Source: JAEUMD01 sp050246945
Lineage (GTDB): Bacteria; Pseudomonadota; Alphaproteobacteria; Rhizobiales; Hyphomicrobiaceae
DNA length: 64,000 nucleotides
Assembly: GCA_050246945.1 (NCBI GenBank)
Contig: JBFWVC010000001.1
Coordinates: 248,001 to 312,000 of the forward strand
Direction: 5' to 3'
In this document: positions 52,376 through 60,984 of the stretch, piece by piece
How positions within the stretch are numbered: position 1 is the stretch's first letter
Layout of the letters: the number at the start of each line of letters is the position of its first letter
Program-made: the position numbers and the translations under genes
The notes under the pieces: model-generated
Databases searched by the model: none
What the model was told of the DNA's origin: nothing
The model's input: only the letters and a program-made list of their open reading frames with translations

Positions 52376-54241
52376 TCAGCCTTCGGGCGCATCCATCATC
52401 ACGCTGTCGAGCCAGTCATGCATGGCCGTGCCTTGTCGTTCGAGTTCGCTTTTCGCCCACCGATAGGCGAGTTCGACAAGCTCACCATGACGGTGCCAGT
52501 CGAGAAATCCCATGTCATCCGGGACTGGCGGGATGACAAGGACGTCCTCCTCCGTCATGTGCCGCGTGAAATCCTGCCGATTGGCCATCAGGCTGCGCAA
52601 GAGCACTGTCATCAAGCCTGGCGCCGCCGGGAGCGCATTGCGATGGAAGGGGTTCATGGCTGCCGCCAGCAGGGCATTGCGCGAAGGCAGCGCATCGTAG
52701 GCTACGTCGAAACGCTCCAGCTCCGGCACTTCGAAGCTCATGACGACATTGGGTCCGCTTTTCGTCTCGTGCATGGTTTTGATCGGTACGTTGTCGAGCA
52801 GGCAGCCATCAACGAGCATCTCGCCATCGCTTGTGTAGTAGGGCGGCAGTACAACGGGTATGGAGGCCGAGGCGCGCACCGCGCTCCACAAGTCGCCAGC
52901 GCTGTGGCGCTGGAGGCAGTTCTGCGACAAGTTGGTGGAGACCGCGTAGAACGGGATCCACAGATCCTCGATATCGTGGCCGCCATAATGCCGTCGAAGC
53001 TCCGCATCGAAGTGTTTGTGGTCGACGAGGCTGTAGCGCGGCCAGGTCAGCCGTCGCATCGCCCGGTTCGTCACGAACATCTCGTGCGTCGCCGCCTCGA
53101 TCTCATCGGGGGCACGTCCCAGTGCAAAGGCCGCGGTGTAGGCACTGCCGCCGGAGGTGCCGCCCATGATGTCGAACCGGACGCCGAACTCCACGAATGC
53201 ACGAAAGAGCCCGATCTGCGCTGTGCAGAGCGCTCCCCCGCCGCACGCTATGAGGCCGATCGCCGTCCCTTTGAGAAAGCGCGCGAGCCGCGCGAAGTCT
53301 TCGCGGTTGTCGAGCGCCACGTGATGATGCATGGCGACCGTACGCCCGGCTAGCCAGCCTTTCGTGCCGCTGATCGCACGCCGTGTCTCGTGCAGCAGGA
53401 CGAGGCGCCGCGACGAGGCCGGCAGCAACGCGGCGGCGCGCGCCTCGAGTGGGTTGACGGTCGCATCCGCGCCGAATACGCCGACTTCCAGAACGATATC
53501 GGCCTGCCGGATCGCCTTGTCCGACCATTCGTCGAGCGCATCGCCTGCCACATATACGACGAAGTCCGATTTCCGCTCCAGATCGTTGAAGGCTGCCGTC
53601 GCCTCCGCCGTATCGTACGAGCCGTCCGATGCGATCAGCTCACGCGCGCTTTGCGGGCCGACCACCTGCACGCGCCGCCCGCGCACTCTTCGCTTTTGCG
53701 ACGGCTGAGCCAGCGTTTCCGCGAGCACGGTTATGAAGCGCTGCGGTATAGGTGTCGCACCGGCCCGGATAAGCGCCAGCGTGCGCGGCCTCGGATCGGG
53801 CGGCACCGGGCGCGCCGCGTTGAGATCGCTCACGCGAAGGGCCAGCGCCACCGTGATGAGCCGCCACAGTGCCGGGTTGTTCGCGGTCAAACGGTCGAAC
53901 CGCTCGCGGTCGAGACGCAGGACAAGACTGTCGCGCAGCGCCACGACCGTTGCCGTTCTCGTGCCCCCGGAGAGAAATGCGATTTCGCCGATCGGCTGGC
54001 CTGGACCGATCTCCGAGATGGGCGTTGAGCGTCTATCGAGCAGAACCGCGAAGCGCCCGGATACGACGATGAACATTGCTTCTGCCGCGTCGCCCTGGCG
54101 CAAAAGGGTGTCGCCGCGCGGCACGCTCTCGGGGTGAAACTCGGCAGCGATTTCGCGCCGTTGCTCAGGCGCGAGATGCGAGAAGATTTCGAGGCGGTCG
54201 AATAGGTCTTCGAGGGCGTCGGCTGACATTGGACTGAACAA
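52376..54241 (-). CDS. Cyclic nucleotide-binding, patatin-like phospholipase (NTE family)
   Basis: A 621-residue protein. Residues 15-135 are a cyclic nucleotide-binding domain (GDAAEAMFIVVSGRFAVLLD, GQPIGEIAFLSGGTRTATV). A middle domain of about 170 residues follows. The patatin hydrolase domain has nucleophile Ser363 in MGGTSGGS and the catalytic Asp478 in VDGCLLDN. The oxyanion-hole motif, usually GGGxRG, reads GGGALC (334-339), lacking the Arg. Related to neuropathy target esterase, it would hydrolyse phospholipids at the membrane under nucleotide control. Confidence 0.85.
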   Translation of the reverse strand: MFSPMSADALEDLFDRLEIFSHLAPEQRREIAAEFHPESVPRGDTLLRQGDAAEAMFIVVSGRFAVLLDRRSTPISEIGPGQPIGEIAFLSGGTRTATVVALRDSLVLRLDRERFDRLTANNPALWRLITVALALRVSDLNAARPVPPDPRPRTLALIRAGATPIPQRFITVLAETLAQPSQKRRVRGRRVQVVGPQSARELIASDGSYDTAEATAAFNDLERKSDFVVYVAGDALDEWSDKAIRQADIVLEVGVFGADATVNPLEARAAALLPASSRRLVLLHETRRAISGTKGWLAGRTVAMHHHVALDNREDFARLARFLKGTAIGLIACGGGALCTAQIGLFRAFVEFGVRFDIMGGTSGGSAYTAAFALGRAPDEIEAATHEMFVTNRAMRRLTWPRYSLVDHKHFDAELRRHYGGHDIEDLWIPFYAVSTNLSQNCLQRHSAGDLWSAVRASASIPVVLPPYYTSDGEMLVDGCLLDNVPIKTMHETKSGPNVVMSFEVPELERFDVAYDALPSRNALLAAAMNPFHRNALPAAPGLMTVLLRSLMANRQDFTRHMTEEDVLVIPPVPDDMGFLDWHRHGELVELAYRWAKSELERQGTAMHDWLDSVMMDAPEG

Positions 54242-54451
54242 TCTGGCGACAGGCCAGTCAAGCCTAGAGCCTGATCGACTGATATGGAAGCCGTCGTGGT
54301 TCCGCAGGCGGCGTCAATCCCCATCTCGAACAAGAGCCTGATCGCCGGAGACGGTAGTTCAGCCCGCAATCGCTCCGCAGTCGGGCACGCGTTCAGCGAC
54401 GCCCGCCGTGAACTTGCCCGACCACGACCGATTGCAGCCGCTGGCTGGAAT

Positions 54452-55765
54452 TCACAGGATGAACTTCGAAAGATCCGCGTTCCGGGCGAGGTCGCCGATG
54501 CGTGCTTCGACGTAGGCTTTGTCGATCCGCACAGTCTGCCCCGATTTGTCCGACGCTTCGAACGAGATCTCCTCCAGGACCCGCTCGATCACCGTTTGCA
54601 GACGCCGCGCGCCGATGTTTTCGACCGACGCGTTGACGGCAACCGCCATGTCGGCAAGCGAGTCGATCGCATCGTCGGTGAATTCGAGTGTGACACCCTC
54701 TGTTCCCATGAGCGCGGTCGACTGCTTGATGAGATTGGCCTCCGGCTCCGTAAGAATGCGACGGAAGTCATCGCGGGTAAGCGCGGTCAGTTCCACACGG
54801 ATCGGCAGCCGGCCTTGCAGCTCCGGCAGAAGATCCGAGGGTTTGGCAACATGAAAGGCTCCTGATGCGATGAACAGCACGTGATCCGTCTTCACCGGTC
54901 CGTGCTTGGTAGCCACCGTGGTTCCCTCGATCAGCGGCAGGAGATCGCGTTGCACGCCTTCCCGGGAGACGTCCGCGCCACCGCGAACGTTGTCGGAACG
55001 CGAGCAGATCTTGTCGATCTCGTCGAGGAACACGATGCCGTCGTTTTCGACCGTACGGATCGCCTCCGTTGTGATCTGTTCGGCATCGATCAGTTTGTCG
55101 CTCTCCTCCTGGATCAGGATGTCGTGGCTGTCGGCGACCGTTACCTTGCGCGACTTGGTGCGTCCACCGAACGCCTTGCCCAGCATGTCGGAGATATTGA
55201 TCGCGCCCATCGACGCGCCCGGCATGCCGGGAATCTCGAACATCGGCATGCCACCGCCAGTGTCCGCGACTTGGATTTCAATCTCCTTGTCATTGAGTTC
55301 ACCCGCGCGCAGCCGCTTGCGGAACGCTTCGCGTGTCGCTGGCGATGCGGTTGGACCGACAAGGGCATCGAGCACGCGCTCTTCCGCCGCTTTCTCGGCT
55401 TTTGCACGTACTTCCTTGCGTTTGGTCTCGCGCACGAGCCCGATCGCCACCTCGACGAGATCGCGCAGAATCTGCTCGACGTCGCGGCCAACGTATCCCA
55501 CTTCGGTGAACTTCGTCGCCTCGACCTTCAGGAAAGGCGCGCCCGCGAGCTTGGCCAGCCGCCGCGATATCTCGGTCTTGCCGACGCCGGTCGGTCCGAT
55601 CATCAGGATGTTCTTCGGCAGCACCTCGTCCTTGAGGTCCTCGTCGAGCTGCTGTCGCCGCCAGCGGTTGCGCAGCGCTATGGCCACCGCGCGCTTGGCG
55701 TCGGCTTGTCCGACGATGAAGCGATCAAGCTCCGAAACGATTTCGCGAGGAGAGAAGTTGGTCAT
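54452..55765 (-). CDS. hslU: ATP-dependent protease ATPase subunit HslU
   Basis: A 437-residue AAA+ unfoldase that feeds proteins to HslV. Walker A is GPTGVGKT (57-64), Walker B GIVFLDEIDKIC, with FTEVGYVGRDVEQILRDL and the C-terminal sensor SVENIGARRLQTVIERVLEE. The C-terminal tail DLSKFIL docks into HslV. The gene follows a small multidrug resistance gene by 18 bases, which separates it from hslV. Confidence 0.96.
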   Translation of the reverse strand: MTNFSPREIVSELDRFIVGQADAKRAVAIALRNRWRRQQLDEDLKDEVLPKNILMIGPTGVGKTEISRRLAKLAGAPFLKVEATKFTEVGYVGRDVEQILRDLVEVAIGLVRETKRKEVRAKAEKAAEERVLDALVGPTASPATREAFRKRLRAGELNDKEIEIQVADTGGGMPMFEIPGMPGASMGAINISDMLGKAFGGRTKSRKVTVADSHDILIQEESDKLIDAEQITTEAIRTVENDGIVFLDEIDKICSRSDNVRGGADVSREGVQRDLLPLIEGTTVATKHGPVKTDHVLFIASGAFHVAKPSDLLPELQGRLPIRVELTALTRDDFRRILTEPEANLIKQSTALMGTEGVTLEFTDDAIDSLADMAVAVNASVENIGARRLQTVIERVLEEISFEASDKSGQTVRIDKAYVEARIGDLARNADLSKFIL

Positions 55766-55783
55766 GTCCCGCCGTGTCTAGGT

Positions 55784-56119
55784 CTAACTATTGGCTATGA
55801 GCTTCAGTCCCATGATCGAGCCGATCAGAAGGCTCAGCAGGACGAGGCGAACTGTGGTGGCCGGCTCCGCATAAAAGAGGATTCCAATGAGTGCCGTGCC
55901 CGCCGCGCCGATGCCGGTCCAGACGGCGTATGCCGTGCCCAGCGGAATTGCGGCAAGCGATTTATAGAGAAGGTAGAAGCTTGCGATGCCGAGCGCAAAA
56001 AAGGTGACGGTCGGCACCACGCGCGTCAGGCCGTCGGTAAAGCGGAACACGGTCGTTGTCGCGACTTCGAGCATGCCCGCCGAAAAGAGAAGTATCCAGG
56101 AGATCGTCAGATTGCTCAT
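55784..56119 (-). CDS. Small multidrug resistance (SMR) transporter
   Basis: A 111-residue protein with four membrane helices. The conserved Glu of the first helix is in AGMLEVATTT (Glu18), and YAVWTGIGAAGTALIGIL is the third-helix signature. The SMR family includes EmrE-type multidrug and Gdx/SugE guanidinium exporters; the WTGIGA sequence occurs in both groups, so the substrate is open. Its ATG overlaps the hslV stop (ATGA), and hslU starts 18 bases after it. Confidence 0.9.
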   Translation of the reverse strand: MSNLTISWILLFSAGMLEVATTTVFRFTDGLTRVVPTVTFFALGIASFYLLYKSLAAIPLGTAYAVWTGIGAAGTALIGILFYAEPATTVRLVLLSLLIGSIMGLKLIANS

Positions 56120-56688
56120 CGGCTCGACGCCAGCGTTTCCACGACCACGTTGCCGTTCGTATAGACACAGATTTCGGCTGCGATGGCCATCGCGCGCCGC
56201 GCGATCTCCTCGGCTGAAAGCGGCTGGTCGGCGAGCGCTCTTGCCGCGGCCAGCGCAAAATTGCCACCAGAGCCAATTCCCATGATGTGCCCTTCCGGTT
56301 CCAGCACGTCCCCCGTGCCGGTCAAAACCAAGGTCGTCGTCGCATCTGCAACGATCATCATTGCCTCGAGCCGCCTGAGGTAGCGGTCGGTCCGCCAGTC
56401 CTTGGCCAGCTCCACCGCTGCCCGCATCAGCTGGCCCGGATATTGCTCTAACTTTGCTTCGAGACGTTCAAACAAGGTGAATGCATCGGCAGTGGCACCG
56501 GCAAATCCGCCGATCACATCGCCCTTGCCGAGACGTCGGACCTTGCGCGCGTTGGCCTTTATGACGGTCTGTCCCAGGCTGACTTGTCCGTCGCCGGCAA
56601 TGACCACATGGCCTCCCTTGCGCACGGTCACGATGGTCGTGCCGTGCCATTGCGGGGCGCTGCTGGAGGAATGTGATGTGTCGGTCAT
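56116..56688 (-). CDS. hslV: ATP-dependent protease subunit HslV
   Basis: A 190-residue proteasome-like peptidase. Maturation exposes the N-terminal Thr in HGTTIVTVRKGGHVVIAGDG, and GQTVIKANARKVRRL and GGFAGATADAFTLFERLE are the family signatures. A propeptide of about 16 residues precedes the Thr. The ATG at 56688 is the family start; an upstream frame through hisB antisense is rejected. It is divergent from hisB, a conserved arrangement in Rhizobiales. Confidence 0.95.
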   Translation of the reverse strand: MTDTSHSSSSAPQWHGTTIVTVRKGGHVVIAGDGQVSLGQTVIKANARKVRRLGKGDVIGGFAGATADAFTLFERLEAKLEQYPGQLMRAAVELAKDWRTDRYLRRLEAMMIVADATTTLVLTGTGDVLEPEGHIMGIGSGGNFALAAARALADQPLSAEEIARRAMAIAAEICVYTNGNVVVETLASSR

Positions 56689-56847
56689 GGGCTCATCCGG
56701 TCCGAATCGAGAATGAATTAAGGATTTGCGGCCCGCGCTTTCAAGGCGGAATGACCGTTTGACGGCCGCCGGGAGGCTGGCAGGCCGTCGCTCGAGCTGA
56801 TAAACGCTTGGGCGAACGAGGGCAAGAAACTGAGCGAGGGACCGCCC

Positions 56848-57444
56848 GTGAGCCGCAAAGCGAAAATCGAGCGCAAGACCAAGGAAACCGACATCACCGC
56901 CGAGATCGACCTCGACGGCACGGGGGCTTACGACATTTCCACGGGTATCGGCTTTCTCGACCACATGCTGGAGCAGCTCGCTCGCCACGGCCTCATCGAC
57001 ATCAAGCTGAAGGCGAAGGGCGACCTGCACATCGATTTCCATCACACGGCAGAAGATTCCGGCATCGTCCTGGGTCAGGCGGTGGCCAGGGCGCTCGGCG
57101 ACAAGTTGGGCATAACGCGCTATGCCGATGTCCATCTGCCCATGGATGAGACGATGACGCGTGTCGCGATTGACGTCTCCGGCCGCCCCTATCTGATCTG
57201 GAACGTGGAGTTCACCCGCCCGAAGGTCGGCGAGATGGATACTGAACTGTTCCGTGAGTGGTTCCAGGCTTTCGCCCAGAATGCGGGCATAACTTTACAT
57301 ATTCAGAACCTCTACGGCGAGAACAACCATCATATCGCCGAGACCTGCTATAAGGGTTTGGCGCGAGCCTTGCGTCAGGCCGTGAGTCTCGATCCGCGTC
57401 AGGCGGGCCGGGTTCCCTCGACGAAAGGAACGCTCACCGGATGA
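56848..57444 (+). CDS. hisB: Imidazoleglycerol-phosphate dehydratase
   Basis: A 198-residue enzyme of histidine synthesis. The Mn-binding motifs are IGFLDHMLEQLARHG, DFHHTAEDSGIVLGQAV and NNHHIAETCYKGLARAL, with DLHIDFHHTAED around the first His pair. It is a stand-alone dehydratase without the phosphatase domain of E. coli HisB. The GTG start follows GAGGGA. The stop overlaps the next gene, which indicates translational coupling. Confidence 0.95.
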   Translation: MSRKAKIERKTKETDITAEIDLDGTGAYDISTGIGFLDHMLEQLARHGLIDIKLKAKGDLHIDFHHTAEDSGIVLGQAVARALGDKLGITRYADVHLPMDETMTRVAIDVSGRPYLIWNVEFTRPKVGEMDTELFREWFQAFAQNAGITLHIQNLYGENNHHIAETCYKGLARALRQAVSLDPRQAGRVPSTKGTLTG

Positions 57445-57989
57445 TTGTAACTGTCTGGCCTTTTCCGACCCATAAGCGCATGACTGTTTTCACCGTGCAC
57501 GAGCCGCCCACGCCGCCCGCCGATCGCATCGACCGGGCCGAGGCGATGGTGTTTCTCAAGGATGGTTTCACCTGGAGCGCTTTCCTGCTCGGTCCTATTT
57601 GGCTTCTGGCCAACAGGCTCTGGCTCGCCACGTTGGGCTTTTTCATCGTCGCCGCGGTCGGCTATTTCCTGCTTGATACAGCGGGTGTGTCCGAAACCCT
57701 GTTCGGCCCCTTCCTGTTCGCGTTGAATCTGATCGTTGGTTTCGAAGCCCATTGGTTGAAAACGGCGAAGCTGGAGACGAATGGATGGGCCACGCTCGGG
57801 TCGGTAACGGGCAACGGCCTCGCCGATTGCGAGCGCCGCTTCTTCGAGGGTTGGCTGCCTTCGCAGTCGCTGTCCCGCCGCGACATCCGCGCGCAAACCC
57901 CGGTCGAGGGACCAGCGGCACATGCTGCCCCAGACGCAAAGCAGAAGCGTCGCCGGTTTGCCTTCTTTCGCCGCTCCCGCGAGGGCTGA
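57441..57989 (+). CDS. DUF2628-family membrane protein
   Basis: A 182-residue protein. After a short N-terminus with VHEPPTPPADRIDRAE there are two or three membrane segments (AFLLGPIWLLANRLW, LATLGFFIVAAVGYFLLD, and a third about residues 89-105), the FL.GPIWLL pattern being typical of DUF2628. The C-terminus is basic and Pro/Ala-rich. This gene between hisB and hisH is a conserved alphaproteobacterial neighbour of unknown function. The start overlaps the hisB stop (ATGA); an ATG at 57480 would also fit the family N-terminus. Confidence 0.85.
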   Translation: MIVTVWPFPTHKRMTVFTVHEPPTPPADRIDRAEAMVFLKDGFTWSAFLLGPIWLLANRLWLATLGFFIVAAVGYFLLDTAGVSETLFGPFLFALNLIVGFEAHWLKTAKLETNGWATLGSVTGNGLADCERRFFEGWLPSQSLSRRDIRAQTPVEGPAAHAAPDAKQKRRRFAFFRRSREG

Positions 57990-57998
57990 GCCGGCTCC

Positions 57999-58652
57999 AT
58001 GCAGAACGTCGCGATTATTGACTACGGGTCGGGCAATCTCCATTCCGCATTGAAGGCCTTCGAGCGCGCCGCCCGCGAGAGCGGCAGCGCGCTGGTGCCT
58101 GTGCTCACCTCCGATCCGGATGCCGTTGCGCGGGCCGATCGTATCGTCCTGCCGGGCGTCGGCGCTTATGCGGATTGCAAGCGCGGACTTGAAGCCGTGC
58201 CCGGCATGCGTAATGCGCTGGAGGATGCGGTTCGGATCAAGGGCCGCCCCTTTCTCGGTATCTGCGTCGGTATGCAGCTGATGGCGACGCGCGGCCTGGA
58301 GCATGGTGTCACGCAAGGCCTGGACTGGATCGCAGGCGAGGTTGAGCACATCGCGCCAAGCGATCCGTCATTGAAGATTCCGCACATGGGCTGGAACACG
58401 CTCGACGTGGTGACGCCGCATGTGCTGCTCGACGGCATTGCTATCGGGCGCAACGGTTTGCACGCCTATTTCGTGCATTCCTATCACTTCGTCGCGCAGG
58501 ACGACGCGCATATCGTCGCCCGCACGGATTATGGCGGTCCCCTCACGGCGATGGTTGCCAAGGACAACATGGCCGGTACCCAGTTCCACCCCGAAAAGAG
58601 CCAGACGCTAGGTTTGAAGTTGATCGCCAACTTTTTGAACTGGAAGCCCTAG
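57999..58652 (+). CDS. hisH: Imidazole glycerol phosphate synthase glutaminase subunit HisH
   Basis: A 217-residue class I glutamine amidotransferase. The nucleophile Cys is in LGICVGMQLM, and the His-Glu pair in TQFHPEKSQTLGL. The N-terminus VAIIDYGSGNLHS is characteristic. It passes ammonia to HisF. It starts nine bases after the DUF2628 gene. In most relatives hisA and hisF follow at once; here 3.4 kb of accessory DNA separates it from hisA and hisF is not in the window. Confidence 0.95.
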   Translation: MQNVAIIDYGSGNLHSALKAFERAARESGSALVPVLTSDPDAVARADRIVLPGVGAYADCKRGLEAVPGMRNALEDAVRIKGRPFLGICVGMQLMATRGLEHGVTQGLDWIAGEVEHIAPSDPSLKIPHMGWNTLDVVTPHVLLDGIAIGRNGLHAYFVHSYHFVAQDDAHIVARTDYGGPLTAMVAKDNMAGTQFHPEKSQTLGLKLIANFLNWKP

Positions 58653-58871
58653 ATTTTATCCTTGGTCACGGCGCCTCGCTTGAACAGCAGCTCGGCCTCC
58701 CGGAATTCACGGTGTCTCGCCGCGTATCCGATGCAAGCAGAGCGAAAAGCGATATCGCGACGATGGCCCCTTGTTTTGAGGTCAGGAAAAAAATTGTCTG
58801 CCGCCTCACTTGTCAGCAGCCCGAACGCTCACCCATATCAGGCTTGTCTTTGGCAATGAGAGGACACTGCA

Positions 58872-59555
58872 ATGACGCCAGACGAACGACGTTTGATTGA
58901 AGACCTGTTCGAACGGCTCGCAGCACAAGCGCCTTCCGGCAAGGACCGGCAGGCAGAGGCGCTTATCCATGACCTGGTGCGGCAATTTCCCGATTCGGCC
59001 TATCTGCTCGTGCAGACACTTCTCGTATACGAACATCAGTTGCAGGAAGCCGCTGAGCGCATCAAGGCTTTGGAAGCCGATCGCGACGAACAGGCATCGT
59101 TCAATGGGACAGGCGGCAGCTTTCTGCCTGGACGCTACGGTGCAGGCAAGGGAGGCCGCCCAGCGGCGGTGCGCAGCTCCTATGAGTATCGCAACGAAAC
59201 GACATCTGTTCCCCGTGCGGGCGGCTCGCCAGCAGGGGCACAACGGGGTCCGGCAACCGCACCGGTTCCGCGGGAGACTGAACCGCCGCGTGCGGGCGGC
59301 GGTGGCTTCTTCCGGTCGGCAATGGCTACGGCTGCCGGCGTAGCCGGAGGAATGCTGGCCGCCGACAGTCTTCGAAGCCTGTTCGGTGGCTCGGGCGCCC
59401 ACGCAGCCGACACACAGCAACACAACGCGGATCACGCGGCACAGCAAAATGCCGACCCGCATGCTGACGCCGCGCACGAAGAAGCGCAGACATACGAAGC
59501 CTCCGATGACGATTGGGGCGAAGACGATTTCGGCAGCGACGATATCGAGATTTGA
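58872..59555 (+). CDS. DUF2076 family protein
   Basis: A 227-residue protein. The N-terminal helical domain MTPDERRLIEDLFERLAAQA followed by FPDSAYLLVQTLLVYEHQLQ is the DUF2076 signature, a periplasmic ligand-binding-like domain of unknown role. A Gly/Arg-rich linker, one hydrophobic stretch (SAMATAAGVAGGMLAADSL) and an acidic Asp/Glu-rich tail follow. The ATG follows GAGGACACTGCA. It lies directly after hisH but is separated by 220 bases. Confidence 0.82.
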   Translation: MTPDERRLIEDLFERLAAQAPSGKDRQAEALIHDLVRQFPDSAYLLVQTLLVYEHQLQEAAERIKALEADRDEQASFNGTGGSFLPGRYGAGKGGRPAAVRSSYEYRNETTSVPRAGGSPAGAQRGPATAPVPRETEPPRAGGGGFFRSAMATAAGVAGGMLAADSLRSLFGGSGAHAADTQQHNADHAAQQNADPHADAAHEEAQTYEASDDDWGEDDFGSDDIEI

Positions 59556-59600
59556 CGTCCTGCATACGGCCAAGCGAATCTCGACGAGTTCATGCTAATG

Positions 59601-59739
59601 CATGTCGCGCAAAAGTGTGCAGCGGTTTTGCGGCAACGACATGAATCAGGCCGAACTTCATGTCGCGCAAAAGTGTGCAGCGGTTTTGCGGCAACGACTG
59701 CACAACACAAGGGTTCGAAGCGCCAGGAGCGAATCTGAC
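59601..59739 (+). repeat. Two tandem family B units, 58-bp period, with tail
   Basis: CATGTCGCGCAAAAGTGTGC starts at 59601 and 59659, 58 bases apart, and each unit continues AGCGGTTTTGCGGCAACGAC. The arms GTCGCGCAAAA and TTTTGCGGCAACGAC form the hairpin. The tail GGAGCGAATCTGACACGCC (to 59739) matches the tail of the copy at 35047. This array has the same period as that at 52210 although its sequence subtype differs. Confidence 0.8.
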
Positions 59740-60044
59740 ACGCCTTAGCCCGCTGTTGAGTAGCGCCCCCAGCCATTCGCCGCCGACGGGCGTTGGCTAG
59801 GGCAGCAGCGGGCAGCCGCGCGCGGCGATGGCTCTGCCATGGCTGGGCTGCGGCGCCGCGCAACGGATGCGTCGAACCGCTGCCGCGGCAGCTCTATACG
59901 GATCACGCACCACGACAACGCAAGCGAGATGATCCAGGACTCCCTTGCTTCATCGTCGAGATCGGTTCGAAAATTGTTCGTGCGTGCGGTGCGCATCGGC
60001 CGGTTCCATGCGGGCATAGGTCGGATTGAATGACTGGACGTGAA

Positions 60045-60074
60045 AAGGAGCGGCACGGGGCAGTGCCGCTCCTT
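60045..60074 (-). terminator. Intrinsic terminator of the first Cas2-like gene
   Basis: AAGGAGCGGCAC and GTGCCGCTCCTT form a perfect 12-bp stem with a six-base loop. On the minus strand it is followed by TTTT. It lies 87 bases past the stop of the gene at 60161. Confidence 0.85.
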
Positions 60075-60160
60075 CTGCTTCCGGGCTGCAAAACGTTCGA
60101 GGGAGAGTGGGCGCGCGCAACCGTCGGATAGGTCAAGTCGTGTCTGGAGCGCCAGGAACT

Positions 60161-60490
60161 TCAATGGCGCATGGCCAGAAGTTCGTCGGCGTCGAGCCGC
60201 GCCATGTTCCACACACGTGATGCTTGATAGTGCACCATCTCGGCGCCCACCTCCATCACGCGAATGTCGTCGCGTCGGCCTACACCTGGCATCACCGCAT
60301 TGGCGATGCCGTCAGCGGTAGCGGCAGAGCGCACCAGCCAAACGTTGCGGTCTACCCTCGTGTACTCGGCGGAGATGAGCCGTAGGCCTTCGGCGACGAG
60401 GCCGTAGGTCTGCGTCGGATCCTTCTGCGTGTGGGTGACGACGTAAGTCTTCGTCGTAGTTGGTGACGTGCAATTCTTATAGGCGGTCAT
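60161..60490 (-). CDS. Small protein, possible Cas2/SinR-like fold (A)
   Basis: A 109-residue protein. The pattern TYVVTHTQK, a helix TYGLVAEGLRLISAEYTRVD, a strand NVWLVRSAATADGIANAVMP and RRDDIRVMEV corresponds to the beta-alpha-beta order of Cas2, VapD and the SinR-type proteins. The catalytic Asp expected at the end of strand 1 in Cas2 is not obvious here. It is followed by a strong terminator. Stand-alone Cas2-like proteins occur in defence islands and toxin systems; the assignment is by eye and unproven. Confidence 0.5.
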   Translation of the reverse strand: MTAYKNCTSPTTTKTYVVTHTQKDPTQTYGLVAEGLRLISAEYTRVDRNVWLVRSAATADGIANAVMPGVGRRDDIRVMEVGAEMVHYQASRVWNMARLDADELLAMRH

Positions 60491-60984
60491 GGGACTACTC
60501 CGGGGGTTGGAGTGTTATCGGGGAAATGCCGCGGGGTTTCCCGGAACAACGCACGACAACTAAGGGTTCAACGGGATCGGCTGGGGAACGCTGGGGACGA
60601 GACGCGAGGAACGCGGAGATACCACGGTGAGGGTACGGCAGTCGGCATTTAGAACATGCTCCGCTGAAGTGTGCAGCGGTTCAGCGTGAAGAACATGCTC
60701 AATTCAGAGACTTGGATCGTGCTCATGCGTCCATGCGACATGAACACGATCTAGGGGACCCCCTGCCGGCGGTTCAGGGTTGGGGCGGTGCCGGCAGGGG
60801 CTGGGGAACTCGAAGGCAAACGAACCGAATTGCAACTGAATGAGCAGGACATGGCGTACCGGAGACCAAGGCCGCGAGCGGGCACCCGTCGATGCATCTG
60901 CACGCCTGCTCTTTGGCAAGGGAAACAAAGAGCAGACCGCAGTTCGCACCTTTGGCCCGGGGCCGCTCGGGCTGTCCTTGGCGA
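60491..60984. other. Intergenic region between the two Cas2-like genes
   Basis: About 490 bases with one family B repeat (60650-60753) and a GC-rich inverted repeat CCCCTGCCGGC/GCCGGCAGGGG at 60760-60800. No credible gene. The inverted repeat lies downstream of the second Cas2-like gene on the minus strand and could act as a weak terminator. Confidence 0.4.
60650..60753 (+). repeat. Family B repeat, complete copy with TA ends
   Basis: A 104-base element from TAGAACATGCTCCGCTGAAG to ACATGAACACGATCTA. Hairpin 1 pairs AACATGCTC-type arms; hairpin 2 pairs GATCGTGCTCATG with CATGAACACGATC. It is the best-preserved copy. Both ends are TA, which would fit a TA target duplication. Confidence 0.8.

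Larger units (their letters stand above)
59556..60160. other. Accessory intergenic region with repeats
   Basis: About 600 bases. It contains the tandem array at 59601-59700 and a terminator at 60045. Open frames cross the middle (59745-60035), but their composition and lack of ribosome-binding sites do not support a gene. Confidence 0.4.

Noticed and set aside
59745..60212. 155-codon minus-strand frame between the repeat array and Cas2-like gene A
   Set aside because: It crosses the strong terminator and part of gene A, has low-complexity composition and no ribosome-binding site.
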